Origin: Streptomyces adustus
Lineage (GTDB): Bacteria > Actinomycetota > Actinomycetes > Streptomycetales > Streptomycetaceae
Assembly (NCBI RefSeq): GCF_009377175.1
Contig: NZ_VJZD01000023.1
Coordinates: 1-63,884 of the forward strand
DNA length: 63,884 nucleotides
Direction: 5' to 3'
Of this stretch, positions 55,936 through 63,884 are shown piece by piece. The notes under the pieces were generated by a model that was given only the letters and a program-made list of their open reading frames with translations, was not told the origin of the DNA and made no database searches. Numbering within the stretch: the stretch's first letter is position 1; every line of letters begins with the position of its first letter. The translations under genes were made by a program, and so were the position numbers.

Positions 55936-56871
55936 ATGGCGATCATGACGACGTCGTCCCTCACGTTCCAGCCGGTCCTGGAGCGCATCGCCGACGAGAT
56001 CGGGCGCACCCCCGGCCGCGGCCGGCCCGCCGACTACATCCCGGCACTGGCCGCCCGCGACCCCCGCAGCTTCGGGATGGCCGTGGCGGAACTGGACGGC
56101 ACGGTGTACGGGGTGGGGGAGTGGCGCGAGCCGTTCTCCACCCAGTCCGTCACCAAGGTCTTCACCCTCGCCCTCGACCTGGCCCGCGAGGGCGACGCCC
56201 TGTGGGAGCACGTGGGCCGCGAGCCCTCGGGCAACCCCTTCAACTCGCTGGTGCAACTGGAGTACGAGCACGGCATCCCGCGCAACCCGTTCATCAACGC
56301 CGGCGCGCTCGTCGTCACCGACCGCCTGCTCACCCGTACCGGCGACGCCGCGGGCGAACTGCTCACCTTCCTGCGGGCCGAGAGCGGCAACCCCGAGCTG
56401 TCCTTCGACCAGGAGGTAGCCGCCTCCGAGACCGCGTACGGCGACCGCAACGCGGCCCTCGCGCATTTCATGGCGTCCTACGGCAACATCGACAACCCGG
56501 TGCCCCTGCTCCTCGACCAGTACTTCCGCCAGTGCTCGATCACCGCCTCCTGCGCCGACCTCGCGCTCGCGACCTCCTTCCTGGCCCGGCACGGCATCCG
56601 GGCCGACGGCACCCGGCTGCTCACCCGCAGCCAGGCCAAGCAGGTCAACGCGGTCATGCTGACCTGCGGGACCTACGACGCGGCGGGCGACTTCGCCTAC
56701 CGGGTGGGCCTGCCGGGCAAGAGCGGGGTGGGCGGCGGCATCATCGCCGTCGTACCGGGCCGCTGCACGCTGTGCGTGTGGAGCCCGGGGCTGGACGAGC
56801 GCGGCAACTCGGTGGCCGGGGTCGCCGCCCTCGACCGCTTCACGACCCTCACCGGCCTCTCCGTCTTCTGA
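55936..56871 (+). CDS. glsA: Glutaminase A, 311 aa
   Basis: This enzyme hydrolyses L-glutamine to glutamate and ammonia. It is a beta-lactamase-like fold glutaminase with the family motifs YIPALAARDPRSFGMAVAEL, the catalytic S-x-x-K in FSTQSVTKVFTLALD, YEHGIPRNPFINAGALVVTD, and GLPGKSGVGGGIIAVVPGRC near the C-terminus. Length is typical of bacterial GlsA. ATG 55936 lies just after GGAGGG and ATG 55945 is in frame; either may be used. It stands downstream of the asparaginase behind a terminator. Confidence 0.95.
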   Translation: MAIMTTSSLTFQPVLERIADEIGRTPGRGRPADYIPALAARDPRSFGMAVAELDGTVYGVGEWREPFSTQSVTKVFTLALDLAREGDALWEHVGREPSGNPFNSLVQLEYEHGIPRNPFINAGALVVTDRLLTRTGDAAGELLTFLRAESGNPELSFDQEVAASETAYGDRNAALAHFMASYGNIDNPVPLLLDQYFRQCSITASCADLALATSFLARHGIRADGTRLLTRSQAKQVNAVMLTCGTYDAAGDFAYRVGLPGKSGVGGGIIAVVPGRCTLCVWSPGLDERGNSVAGVAALDRFTTLTGLSVF

Positions 56872-56946
56872 CCTCACAGAAAGCCCGAAGGCCGCGCACA
56901 GAAAAGCAGTTGAACGGGTTTCGGGAGGTCGGCGAAGATCGCCGAT

Positions 56947-58287
56947 ATGTTCTCGCGCAGGAATCGCCGTCCCAAGTCCGCGGAATCCCGTCCGAACTCC
57001 CCCCAACTGATCGAGGCCTGGGAATCCCTGGACCAGGGAGACATCCCCGGAGCCCTGCGCTCCCTGCGGGCGCACGCCGAGCCGCTGCCGCCGGGCGAGG
57101 TCGCCGTCGTCGTCGCACGGGCCGCCCGCGAGGCCGGCTTCGACGACCTGCACACCGCCGCGACCGCCCTCGCCGCCCGCCCCGACCGGGCGCAGGAGCT
57201 CTACTCCTACGGATACGCGTGCGTCGAGCGCGGGGTGTCCTATCTGGCGATACCCGCCCTGCGCGCGGCCCTGGACCTGGCGCCCGACTCCGGGGCGGCG
57301 CTGCGTGAACTCGTCTCGGCCTACGAGCGCGAGGGCAGGCATCCCGAGGCCGCCGACGTGCTCGGCGCGCGGGAGAGCGCCCTGAACCCCTGGCCCGACC
57401 GCTATCTGCTGGTCTACAACGCCCTGATGGCGGGCGACCTGGAGCTGGCCCGCCGCCAGCACGCACTGCTGCCGGACCCGGAGGACGAGATCTGGCTGGG
57501 TGCCCAGGACCGCCAGCGGCACATGCTGGAACGGGCCGCGGCCGCCGAGCAGGCCACTTCGCTGGACCTCCACGACCTGCGCGGCTGGCAGTTCGTGATG
57601 GGCGGCACGGTCCTGGGGACGCTCTCCCCGTACGGCTTCGACGCCGGGATGACCGGACGGTTCGCCTGGCTCCAGGACAGCCACGACCTGTGCCTGCGCG
57701 GACTGCTGCGCCTGCGCACGACGCTGGCGGCCGGCGAGGTGCGCCCGCGTTCGGTGTCGCTGCTGCCCGGCCGCGGCAGCCGCATCCTGGGCCTGGCCGC
57801 CGCCGAGGTACTGGACCTGCCGGCCGTGGAGTTCGCCGCCGACCGGCAGGACACCGTCGTCATCGCGTACGACCTCGACGAGGTGGCCCGTGCCGACCAG
57901 GGCCCCGAGACCATCGGGCAGCTCCTGGAACGGACTCCGGGCCAGGTGCTGCACGAGCACGCGAGCTCCTGGACCGACCGGCCGGTCGTCACCGCCGACA
58001 GCGTCACCCTGCTGTACCAGTCGGTGACGGCGCCGTGGGAGGGACAGCTGGGGCAGGGGGAGAGCGGCACGCTGGAGCGGGGCGCGCCCGACGACCGCCC
58101 CGCGGAGGACGTCGCCGCGGAGATCGTGGCCGCCGACCCGACGCCCGACGAGGGCGACGGCGGCACACCCGCGGACCCCGACGACCGGCTCGCGGACTTC
58201 GTGGCCGCCGTGCGCGGCACCTGGCTGCAAGGGAACCGGACCGGCCTCCGCACGTCCGGCCCGGTCCGCAGCTCCCGGTTCGTCTGA
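56947..58287 (+). CDS. Hypothetical TPR-like protein, 446 aa
   Basis: This protein is common in Streptomyces but has no named role. Residues about 25-180 form helical repeats (LIEAWESLDQGDIPGALRSL, AIPALRAALDLAPDSGAALR, LVSAYEREGRHPEAADVLGA) like TPRs. The later part is an alpha/beta domain (RPRSVSLLPGRGSRILGLAA, TVVIAYDLDEVARADQGPET). The C-terminal 80 residues are acidic and probably disordered. ATG 56947 is clear. It is followed by a 438-bp stretch of tandem repeats. Confidence 0.75.
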   Translation: MFSRRNRRPKSAESRPNSPQLIEAWESLDQGDIPGALRSLRAHAEPLPPGEVAVVVARAAREAGFDDLHTAATALAARPDRAQELYSYGYACVERGVSYLAIPALRAALDLAPDSGAALRELVSAYEREGRHPEAADVLGARESALNPWPDRYLLVYNALMAGDLELARRQHALLPDPEDEIWLGAQDRQRHMLERAAAAEQATSLDLHDLRGWQFVMGGTVLGTLSPYGFDAGMTGRFAWLQDSHDLCLRGLLRLRTTLAAGEVRPRSVSLLPGRGSRILGLAAAEVLDLPAVEFAADRQDTVVIAYDLDEVARADQGPETIGQLLERTPGQVLHEHASSWTDRPVVTADSVTLLYQSVTAPWEGQLGQGESGTLERGAPDDRPAEDVAAEIVAADPTPDEGDGGTPADPDDRLADFVAAVRGTWLQGNRTGLRTSGPVRSSRFV

Positions 58288-58303
58288 CGACCCGTCCCGC
58301 CCC

Positions 58304-58519
58304 ATGGCGGCGGTCCGCCCGATGCCGGCGGTCCGCCCGATGCCGGCGGTCCGCCCGATGCCGGCGGTCCGCCCGATGCCGGCGGTCCGCCCGATGCCGG
58401 CGGTCCTCCCCACGTCGGTGGTCCACCCCACGCCGGCGGTCCGTCCACCGCGCTCGGTCCGTCCGTGGCTCGCGTTCCGTCCACCGGGCTCAGTTCGTGC
58501 GTGGCTCGCGTTCCGTCCG
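58304..58519. repeat. 18-bp and 36-bp tandem repeat array
   Basis: ATGCCGGCGGTCCGCCCG repeats with an 18-bp period for about eight units (58304-58447, the last three degenerate). It is followed by two 36-bp units (58448-58519) based on GCTCGCGTTCCGTCC. All six units at the left are nearly identical. The gap 58288-58725 holds no supported gene. A frame across the repeats would encode a monotonous MPAVRP polymer. Confidence 0.85.
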
Positions 58520-58725
58520 CCGGGCTCGGTCCGGGCGCCGCCCTCGAACTTCCGTCCGACGTCCTCGGTTCGCCCCGTGTTCGCGGTCCGCCCCGGGTTC
58601 CGGGGGACGGAAGTCCGAGGTCGGTCGCCGTTTTCCGGAGCCGATCACGCGTCGGTCACGCGTAGGTCGCCGCATGGCAGGCGGTGTGTCGCCTTCCGGC
58701 CATCCGGCGTTGACACGCTGACCGA

Positions 58726-60129
58726 GTGTTGGCCATGGCATTTCCCGTCGATCTCCGCCGCTGCCAGGCTCTGGGCCTGGCCGGTACCGCCGTCCTAGCG
58801 CTGGGCGGTGAGACGGCCGGTGCGCTGCCGGCCCGGGAACTGCCCGCCCCGGCCTCGGTCCAGGCCGCTCTCGGCCTGGTCGGCGTGTACTTCGGCGTCG
58901 TCCTGCTCATAGCGGCCTGGGTGCTGCTGGGCCGTCTGGTCCGCAGCGCCGACCCGCCGAGCCCGCGCGCTCTGCTGCTGGTGCTCGTGGTCTGGGCCGC
59001 GCCGCTGCTGATCGCGCCGCCGCTGTTCAGCCGGGACGTCTACAGCTACCTGGCCCAGGGCGCCATGGTGGACGCCCACATCAACGTCTACACGCACGGA
59101 CCCGCACAGCTGGGCGGCCCGCTCGCGGAGGAGGTCGCCCCGCTGTGGCGGCACACCGCGGCCCCCTACGGTCCGGTGTTCCTCGGCGTCGCCTCCGCGC
59201 TGTCCGGCCTGACCCGGGGCGAACTCCCGGCCGGGCTCATCGGCATGCGACTGGTCGCCCTGTTCGGGGTGGCCCTGATGGCGGCCGCGCTGCCCCGCCT
59301 GGCCCGCCACTGCGGGGCCGATCCGTCCGCCGCCCTCTGGCTCGGCGTGCTGAATCCGCTGGTCCTGCTGCACCTGGTCGCGGGCGCCCACAACGACGCG
59401 ATGATGCTCGGACTGCTGGGCCTCGGCCTGGTCGCGGCCCTCGGCGCCTGGCCGATCCTGGGCGGGGTCCTGGTCACCCTCGCTGCCCTGGTCAAGGCAC
59501 CGGCGGCGCTCGGACTCGCCGCTGTGGTGGTGCTCCAGGTCCGGGCGGGCCGCCGTCCGGCCCGCGCCGTGCTGACGACGGCGGCGGCCTGCGCCGCCAC
59601 CACGGTCGCCGCGACCGCGATCGCGGGCACCGGATACGGCTGGACCCGCGCCCTGGGAACCCCGGTCTCGCCGCACAACTGGGCGCTGACCAGTCTGCTG
59701 GGCAGCGCCACCGGAGCCCTGCTGAAGCGGCTCGGCAGCGACCTGGCGCCGCTGGCGATGCCCGCCTGGCACGTGCTCGGCCTCGCCGTGACCGGGGTCC
59801 TGGTCCTCGCCATCTGGTGGCGGCTGCGCCCGCACCCCGTGTACGCGCTCGGCCTGAGCCTCGCCACGGTGGCCGCCTTCGGCCCGGCGATCCGTCCCTG
59901 GTACGCCCTGTGGGGGCTGTTCCTCATAGCCGCCGCCGCGCCCAGCACCTCGGTACGGCACCGGGTGGCGGCCGTGACGGCGGTGCTGGCCCTGGCCGTG
60001 CTGCCCAGCGGCGGCCCGGCCGACGTCGGGCAACTGGTCCTGGCGGTCTCGGGCGGGGCCCTCGCCCTGGTCGTCCTGTGGCAGGCCCATCTGGCGGCGC
60101 ACGCACCGGCTCTCGGACGGACGGCATGA
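58726..60129 (+). CDS. Polyprenol-phosphate-mannose-dependent alpha-1,6-mannosyltransferase-like membrane protein (MptA/MptB family), 467 aa
   Basis: This is a multi-spanning GT-C-type glycosyltransferase. It has about 12 helices and the family loop after the third helix, PPLFSRDVYSYLAQGAMVDA, with the aspartate typical of GT-C active sites. A long loop follows with HTAAPYGPVFLGVASALSGL. In mycobacteria MptA/MptB extend lipomannan from polyprenyl-phosphate mannose; in Streptomyces the acceptor is not certain. GTG 58726 and ATG 58735 are both possible starts. The stop overlaps the next glycosyltransferase ATG. Confidence 0.8.
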   Translation: MLAMAFPVDLRRCQALGLAGTAVLALGGETAGALPARELPAPASVQAALGLVGVYFGVVLLIAAWVLLGRLVRSADPPSPRALLLVLVVWAAPLLIAPPLFSRDVYSYLAQGAMVDAHINVYTHGPAQLGGPLAEEVAPLWRHTAAPYGPVFLGVASALSGLTRGELPAGLIGMRLVALFGVALMAAALPRLARHCGADPSAALWLGVLNPLVLLHLVAGAHNDAMMLGLLGLGLVAALGAWPILGGVLVTLAALVKAPAALGLAAVVVLQVRAGRRPARAVLTTAAACAATTVAATAIAGTGYGWTRALGTPVSPHNWALTSLLGSATGALLKRLGSDLAPLAMPAWHVLGLAVTGVLVLAIWWRLRPHPVYALGLSLATVAAFGPAIRPWYALWGLFLIAAAAPSTSVRHRVAAVTAVLALAVLPSGGPADVGQLVLAVSGGALALVVLWQAHLAAHAPALGRTA

Positions 60130-61574
60130 GATCACCTCGCACCGACGCGGGCCGGCTCCTGGTGGTCCTGGTCCTCGCGTCCGCCGTGACCGTCTTCACC
60201 GCCACGGTCCCGCTGCTGCGCGACTGGTTCGACCTGCGCGTCTACTACGGCACGGTCGACAGCTGGATGCACCACGGCGGCCGGATCTACGACTACCAGG
60301 TGCCCGGCACGACCTACGGCTTCACCTACCCGCCGTTCGCGGCCTTCGTCATGCTGCCGATGGCCGTGCTCGGCCTGCACACCGCGGTCGCCGTGGCCCT
60401 GCTGCTGAACCTGCTGGCCCTGGCGGCGGCCCTGCGGATGCTCACCGGCCGGGCGTGGCGTCGTCACGGCTGGTACGGCTGCGCCCTCGCGGTCTGTGCC
60501 CTGGCCCTGTTCGAGCCGCTGCGGGACACCTTCAGCTTCGGCCAGGTGAACGTGCTCCTGCTGGCGCTCGTCCTCGCCGACGGCTGGCTGCTCGCCACCG
60601 GGCGGGGCCGCTGGGCGGGCGTGGGCATCGGTCTCGCGGCGGCCGTCAAGCTGACGCCCGCGGTGTTCATCGGCCTGCTGCTGGTGGCCCGGCGGTGGCG
60701 GGCCGCCGCGGTGGCGACGGCGGTCGCGGCCGCGGCGACCGCGCTGGCCGCCCAGGTGGACCCGGACGCCTCGCGGTTCTACTGGACCGAGGCGCTGTGG
60801 GACACCACTCGGGTGGGCCGCCTCGACTACATCTCGAACCAGTCCCTCCAGGGGATCCTGGCCCGCCTGGGGGTCCTGGACCGTGCGGTCTGGGCGACGC
60901 TGGTCCTGGCGGTGCTGGCCGTGTGGGTGCTGCGGTCCCGGCGGGCGGTGGCGGCCGGCGACTGGCAGGCGGCCTTCGCGCTCACCGGGCTGACGGCCTG
61001 CCTGGTCAGTCCGATCACCTGGGTGCACCACCTCGTGTGGCTGCTGCCGTCCTTCGTGGTCCTGGTGCGCAGCGGGCACCCGCGGATCGCGGGCGCCCTC
61101 TACGCGGTGCTGTGCAGCAGTGTGGTGTGGCTGTGGTTCGACGACTCCTCCGGTGTGGACGGTTTCGTCGGCGGCAACACCTACGCGTGGATCACCCTGG
61201 GCCTGCTGCTGTGGCTGCCGGTCGGTCAGTCCCGCGGCGCACGCGATCCCTTCGCCCGCAGGGCCACCACCAGCGCTCCCGCGCAGAGGCCCGCGGCTCC
61301 CGGGACGGCCCAGGTCCGCAGCCAGCCCCGACGGTCCGCGGCGGCGACGGGACGGGCGATCGGCACGCTGGTGGAAGCGGCGGACGGTTCCGTGGTGGGG
61401 GCGGCGGACGATTCCGCGGTGGAGCCGGCGTGCGGTACCGCGGTGGAGCCCGCGTGCGGCGTGGGCCGCGGTGCGTCGAGCGACCCCACGGGGTCGACCC
61501 GGTCGGCCGCCGCGAACCCCCAGTCGAGCAGTTCGCGGGCCTCCTCGTACACCGCCAAGCCGCCGCCCCCCTGA
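60126..61574 (+). CDS. GT87-family polyprenyl-phosphate-dependent glycosyltransferase, 482 aa
   Basis: This is a membrane GT-C glycosyltransferase of the DUF2029/GT87 family (PimE-like). ATG 60126 overlaps the previous stop (ATGA), and the DLRVYYGTVDSWMHHGGRIY loop carries the family aspartate. About ten helices end near residue 370. After that the frame runs on for about 110 residues of Ser/Ala/Arg-rich sequence that is antisense to the 3' end of the carboxypeptidase gene. That tail has no homology that I can see and may be unconserved. It works with the MptB-like gene in one operon, probably in mannolipid or glycan assembly. Confidence 0.82.
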   Translation: MRSPRTDAGRLLVVLVLASAVTVFTATVPLLRDWFDLRVYYGTVDSWMHHGGRIYDYQVPGTTYGFTYPPFAAFVMLPMAVLGLHTAVAVALLLNLLALAAALRMLTGRAWRRHGWYGCALAVCALALFEPLRDTFSFGQVNVLLLALVLADGWLLATGRGRWAGVGIGLAAAVKLTPAVFIGLLLVARRWRAAAVATAVAAAATALAAQVDPDASRFYWTEALWDTTRVGRLDYISNQSLQGILARLGVLDRAVWATLVLAVLAVWVLRSRRAVAAGDWQAAFALTGLTACLVSPITWVHHLVWLLPSFVVLVRSGHPRIAGALYAVLCSSVVWLWFDDSSGVDGFVGGNTYAWITLGLLLWLPVGQSRGARDPFARRATTSAPAQRPAAPGTAQVRSQPRRSAAATGRAIGTLVEAADGSVVGAADDSAVEPACGTAVEPACGVGRGASSDPTGSTRSAAANPQSSSSRASSYTAKPPPP

Positions 61575-62692
61575 GGGTTCATCACCGTGACGACCAGGGT
61601 GCGGCCGGCCCGCTTGGCGGCGGCGACGAGCGTGTTCCCGGCGTTGCTGGTGTAACCGTTCTTGATGCCGATCAGCCCCGGGTACGGCGCCACCCCGTCC
61701 TCGCCGGTGAGTAGCCGGTTGGTGTTCTTGATCCCGAACGACGATCCGGCGTCGCCCGGGAAGTGGGCCTCGATCGTGCGGCAGTACTGCGCGAACTCCT
61801 TGTTGCGCAGCCCTTCCCGGCCGAACACGGCCAGGTCGTACGCGGAGGACACCTGGCCGGGCGTGTCGTAGCCGTCGGGGGAGACGACGTGGGTGTCGCG
61901 GGCACCGAGGGTGCGGGCCTTCTCCTGCATCAGGGTGGCCGTGGTGTCCCAGCCGCCGCTGAGCGAGGCCAGGACGTGCACGGCGTCGTTGCCGGAGTTG
62001 AGGAACACCCCGCGCCACAGGTCGGCGATCCGGTAGGTGTGTCCTTCCTCGACCCCGACGAGGCTGCTGCCCGGTCCGATGCCTTCCAGCTCCTGATGCT
62101 TCACCGTGTGTTCCATGCCCTCGGGCAGCAGCGGCAGCACGGTCAGGGCGAACAGGGTCTTCAGGGTGCTGGCGGGCGCCAGTGGGCGGTGCGCGTCATG
62201 GGCGGCGAGGACCGCGCCGGTGCGGGCGTCGGCCACCGTCCAGGACAGCGCGGAGACGTCCGGGACCTCGGGTGCTCCGGGGCGGAGCCGGACCTGTGTG
62301 CCGGGCTGTCGCAGCAGATCGGGCTGCTCCGCCCCGGGCCGGGCAGCTCCCGCGGCCCCGGAGGTCGTTCCGGCCCCGGAGGTCGTTCCGGCTGCGGAGC
62401 TCGCCCCGGAACCCGTACCGGGTGCGGCGCTCTCCTCGAAGCCCGCTCCGGGTGCGGCGCTCGCTCGGGGTGCGGCGCTCTCCCCGAAGCGCGCTCCTGG
62501 TGCGGCGCCCGCTCCGGGTGCGGCGCTCTCCCCGGAGGTCGTGCCCGGTGCGGCGCTCGCCCGGAAGTCCGCGCCGGTCCCGGAGTCCGTTCCGGCCCCG
62601 GCGGCCGTCACCACGGGGGCGAGGGCGAGCACGCCTGCCGCGCCGAGTGTGCAGGCCGACCGAGTCAACCGAGATGAGAATCCGATTGTCAT
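61226..62692 (-). CDS. D-alanyl-D-alanine carboxypeptidase (peptidase S11) with Ala/Ser/Pro/Gly linker, 488 aa
   Basis: This secreted or membrane-anchored penicillin-binding protein trims D-Ala from peptidoglycan stem peptides. A signal segment (TLGAAGVLALAPVVTAAGAG) is followed by a repetitive linker (about residues 33-112, units such as SAAPGAGAAPG). The S11 domain then has the SxxK box in LAPASTLKTLFALT, SGN in FLNSGNDAVHVLASLS, and the third box as IGIKNGYTSNAGNTLVAA (KNG in place of KTG). A C-terminal membrane helix (WAVPGAAGLCAGALVVALR) anchors it. Its last 349 nt overlap the glycosyltransferase frame tail to tail. Confidence 0.92.
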   Translation of the reverse strand: MTIGFSSRLTRSACTLGAAGVLALAPVVTAAGAGTDSGTGADFRASAAPGTTSGESAAPGAGAAPGARFGESAAPRASAAPGAGFEESAAPGTGSGASSAAGTTSGAGTTSGAAGAARPGAEQPDLLRQPGTQVRLRPGAPEVPDVSALSWTVADARTGAVLAAHDAHRPLAPASTLKTLFALTVLPLLPEGMEHTVKHQELEGIGPGSSLVGVEEGHTYRIADLWRGVFLNSGNDAVHVLASLSGGWDTTATLMQEKARTLGARDTHVVSPDGYDTPGQVSSAYDLAVFGREGLRNKEFAQYCRTIEAHFPGDAGSSFGIKNTNRLLTGEDGVAPYPGLIGIKNGYTSNAGNTLVAAAKRAGRTLVVTVMNPQGGGGLAVYEEARELLDWGFAAADRVDPVGSLDAPRPTPHAGSTAVPHAGSTAESSAAPTTEPSAASTSVPIARPVAAADRRGWLRTWAVPGAAGLCAGALVVALRAKGSRAPRD

Positions 62693-62791
62693 ACTGCAAA
62701 CGTAGAAACGGACTGCCGCGAGGTCGCGCTCTCAGGGCCGAACGTGACCCGCTAGCACTCGGATGCCGTACTCGGGGGCGTATCTGACGCC

Positions 62792-63884
62792 TCAAACGGC
62801 GGGCAGCGTCGGCTGGATCCGGCGCAGGAAGGCCGCGTTGTCGGGGGTCTCGCGCAGCCGCTCCAGGAGGGTCTCCAGGTTCGTGTGGCCGTCACGGGTC
62901 AGCAGGGCGCGTCGCAGCCCCCGCGTCACGGCCAACTCGGGCGGAGTCAGCAGGAGTTCCTCGCGTCGGGTGCCGGAGGTGGCGATCTCGACCGCCGGGA
63001 ACACCCGGCGCGCGGCGAGTTCGCGGTCCAGGCGCAGTTCCATGTTGCCGGTGCTCTTGAGCTCCTCGAAGAACAGGTCGTCGGCACGGGATCCGGTCTC
63101 GACCAGGGTGGTGGCGAGGATGGTGAGCGAGCCGCCCTCCTCGGCCTGCCGGGCGGCGCCGAAGAGCCGCTTGGGCCCGTGCAGCGCGGCGGCGTCGACA
63201 CCGCCGCTGAGGGTGCGGCCGCCCGCGCCGGCGGCGTTGTTGTGCGCCCGGCACAGCCGGGTCAGCGAGTCGAGCAGGACGACGACGTCCTCGCCCGCCT
63301 CGACGAGCCGCTTGGCCCGTTCGACGACGAGCTCGGCGAGCGCGATGTGCTGCCGGGGCGTCCGGTCGAAGGTCGAGGCGTACACCTCGCCGCGCACGGA
63401 GCGCCGCATGTCGGTGACTTCCTCGGGGCGCTCGTCGAGCAGAACCACCATCAGGCGGCACTCCGGGTGGTTCCCGGCGACCGCGGCGGCGATCTGCTGG
63501 ATCAGCACGGTCTTGCCGGTTTTCGGCGGAGCCACGACGAGCCCGCGCTGACCCTTGCCGACCGGGGTGAGCAGGTCCATGACCCGGCCGGCGAGCCCGG
63601 ACGCGGGATGTTCGAGCCGCAGCCGCTCGTGCGGGTGCAGCGGGGTGAGGTCCGCGAAGTTCCGGCGGCGGCGCGGCTCTTCGGGCGTACGGCCGTCGAC
63701 GCGTGCGACCTCGGCGAGGGTGCGTCGGTCGCCGCGCACCCCTTCGACGAGGTCGCCCTTGCGCAGGCCGTACCGGCGGACCAGGGCGGGGGAGACCTGG
63801 AGGTCCTCGGGGGTGGGCAGGCAGTCCGCGGCGCGCAGGTGCCCCTTCCCGCCCGCGTCGATGTCGAGGACACCGGTGACGGCC
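62792..63884 (-). CDS. rho: Transcription termination factor Rho, C-terminal part (5' end outside window)
   Basis: This is a hexameric RNA-dependent ATPase that ends transcription. The frame is open at the right edge, so the N-terminal part is missing. Visible are the end of the RNA-binding OB region (RAADCLPTPEDLQVSPALVR), the primary-motor domain with the Walker A GLVVAPPKTGKTVLIQQIAA, LMVVLLDERPEEVTDMRRSV, Walker B VVVLLDSLTRLCRAHNNAAG, the R-loop TGSRADDLFFEELKSTGNME, and a C-terminus ending TPDNAAFLRRIQPTLPAV. The Q-loop STFDRTPRQHIALAELVVER is intact. It could be a main or a second Rho; that depends on the missing N-terminus. Confidence 0.93.
   Translation of the reverse strand, partial: AVTGVLDIDAGGKGHLRAADCLPTPEDLQVSPALVRRYGLRKGDLVEGVRGDRRTLAEVARVDGRTPEEPRRRRNFADLTPLHPHERLRLEHPASGLAGRVMDLLTPVGKGQRGLVVAPPKTGKTVLIQQIAAAVAGNHPECRLMVVLLDERPEEVTDMRRSVRGEVYASTFDRTPRQHIALAELVVERAKRLVEAGEDVVVLLDSLTRLCRAHNNAAGAGGRTLSGGVDAAALHGPKRLFGAARQAEEGGSLTILATTLVETGSRADDLFFEELKSTGNMELRLDRELAARRVFPAVEIATSGTRREELLLTPPELAVTRGLRRALLTRDGHTNLETLLERLRETPDNAAFLRRIQPTLPAV

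Noticed and set aside
55732..58431. 899-codon minus-strand frame opposite glutaminase and TPR-like genes
   Set aside because: Composition is that of an antisense shadow and it crosses several real genes and terminators.
58304..58798. Plus-strand frame encoding MPAVRP polymer
   Set aside because: It is explained by the tandem DNA repeats, has no ribosome site and overlaps the start of the mannosyltransferase gene.

Overview
The window is high-GC actinobacterial DNA that reads as Streptomyces. It has GTG/ATG starts with purine-rich ribosome sites, many overlapping ATGA/GTGA gene junctions, a 481-residue actinobacterial GAPDH, XRE-TPR/DUF6415 regulators, and an ABC/GH42/GH53 galactan locus. It has two parts: accessory DNA from 1 to about 32.5 kb, and conserved chromosome from about 32.5 kb to the right end.

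Region 1-7.3 kb holds a Ser/Thr protein kinase cut by the window edge, small membrane proteins, orphan hypotheticals, and a relic of the 3' half of a tRNA-Pro gene (3125-3170, minus). It looks like the remains of an older island.

Region 7.33-32.54 kb is bounded by two 46-bp direct repeats that match at 42 of 46 positions. The right repeat is the 3' end of gap. The left repeat re-encodes the last residues and stop of a second gap allele. Each copy is preceded by a similar integrase-type terminator hairpin, and a truncated tyrosine recombinase lies against the right copy. I read this as a defective integrative element (about 25.2 kb) at the 3' end of gap, next to an older insertion at the same site. 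Its cargo includes an XRE/DUF6415 regulator pair, a GNAT enzyme, pentapeptide-repeat proteins, an intact IS5-like insertion sequence with a passenger gene, and remnants of a phage lysis cassette with a truncated amidase. It also carries small secreted proteins, a DUF2335-like membrane pair, an ATP-dependent DNA ligase, a TRADD-N-type two-helix membrane protein, a GIY-YIG protein with an HTH partner next to a 20-bp perfect palindrome, and phage-like small proteins. No conjugation ATPase or phage structural module is present.

The most unusual content is two intergenic loci, at about 20.22-20.31 kb and 30.85-30.91 kb. In each, a tRNA 3' segment (T-arm plus acceptor strand) is followed directly by a tRNA 5' segment (acceptor strand plus D-arm), so the tRNA order is circularly permuted. 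At the first, the two acceptor strands pair 7/7 across a 4-nt loop and the D-arm is Glu-like. At the second, the split anticodon stem pairs 5/5 but the acceptor pairs only 4 bp. Both are followed by strong hairpins, and the second sits at the end of a roughly 600-bp gene-free region full of long hairpins.

Region 32.5-63.9 kb reads as ordinary chromosome: gap; a divergent EamA exporter and LysR regulator; SseB; AraC; an ion-channel-like membrane protein; a PQQ-propeller membrane protein; MarR; and VOC. Next comes a galactan/galactoside module: a LacI regulator, two ABC permeases and a binding protein on the minus strand, divergent from a GH42 beta-galactosidase and a GH53 endo-galactanase, with two copies of a LacI-type operator between them. 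After that come a small HTH protein, an SMP-30-like lactonase, a crcB-DUF190-crcB fluoride exporter operon, uppP, a FadR-type regulator with an asparaginase, a glutaminase, a TPR-like protein, two polyprenyl-phosphate-dependent glycosyltransferases, a D-Ala-D-Ala carboxypeptidase overlapping the second glycosyltransferase tail to tail, and the Rho C-terminal region running off the window.
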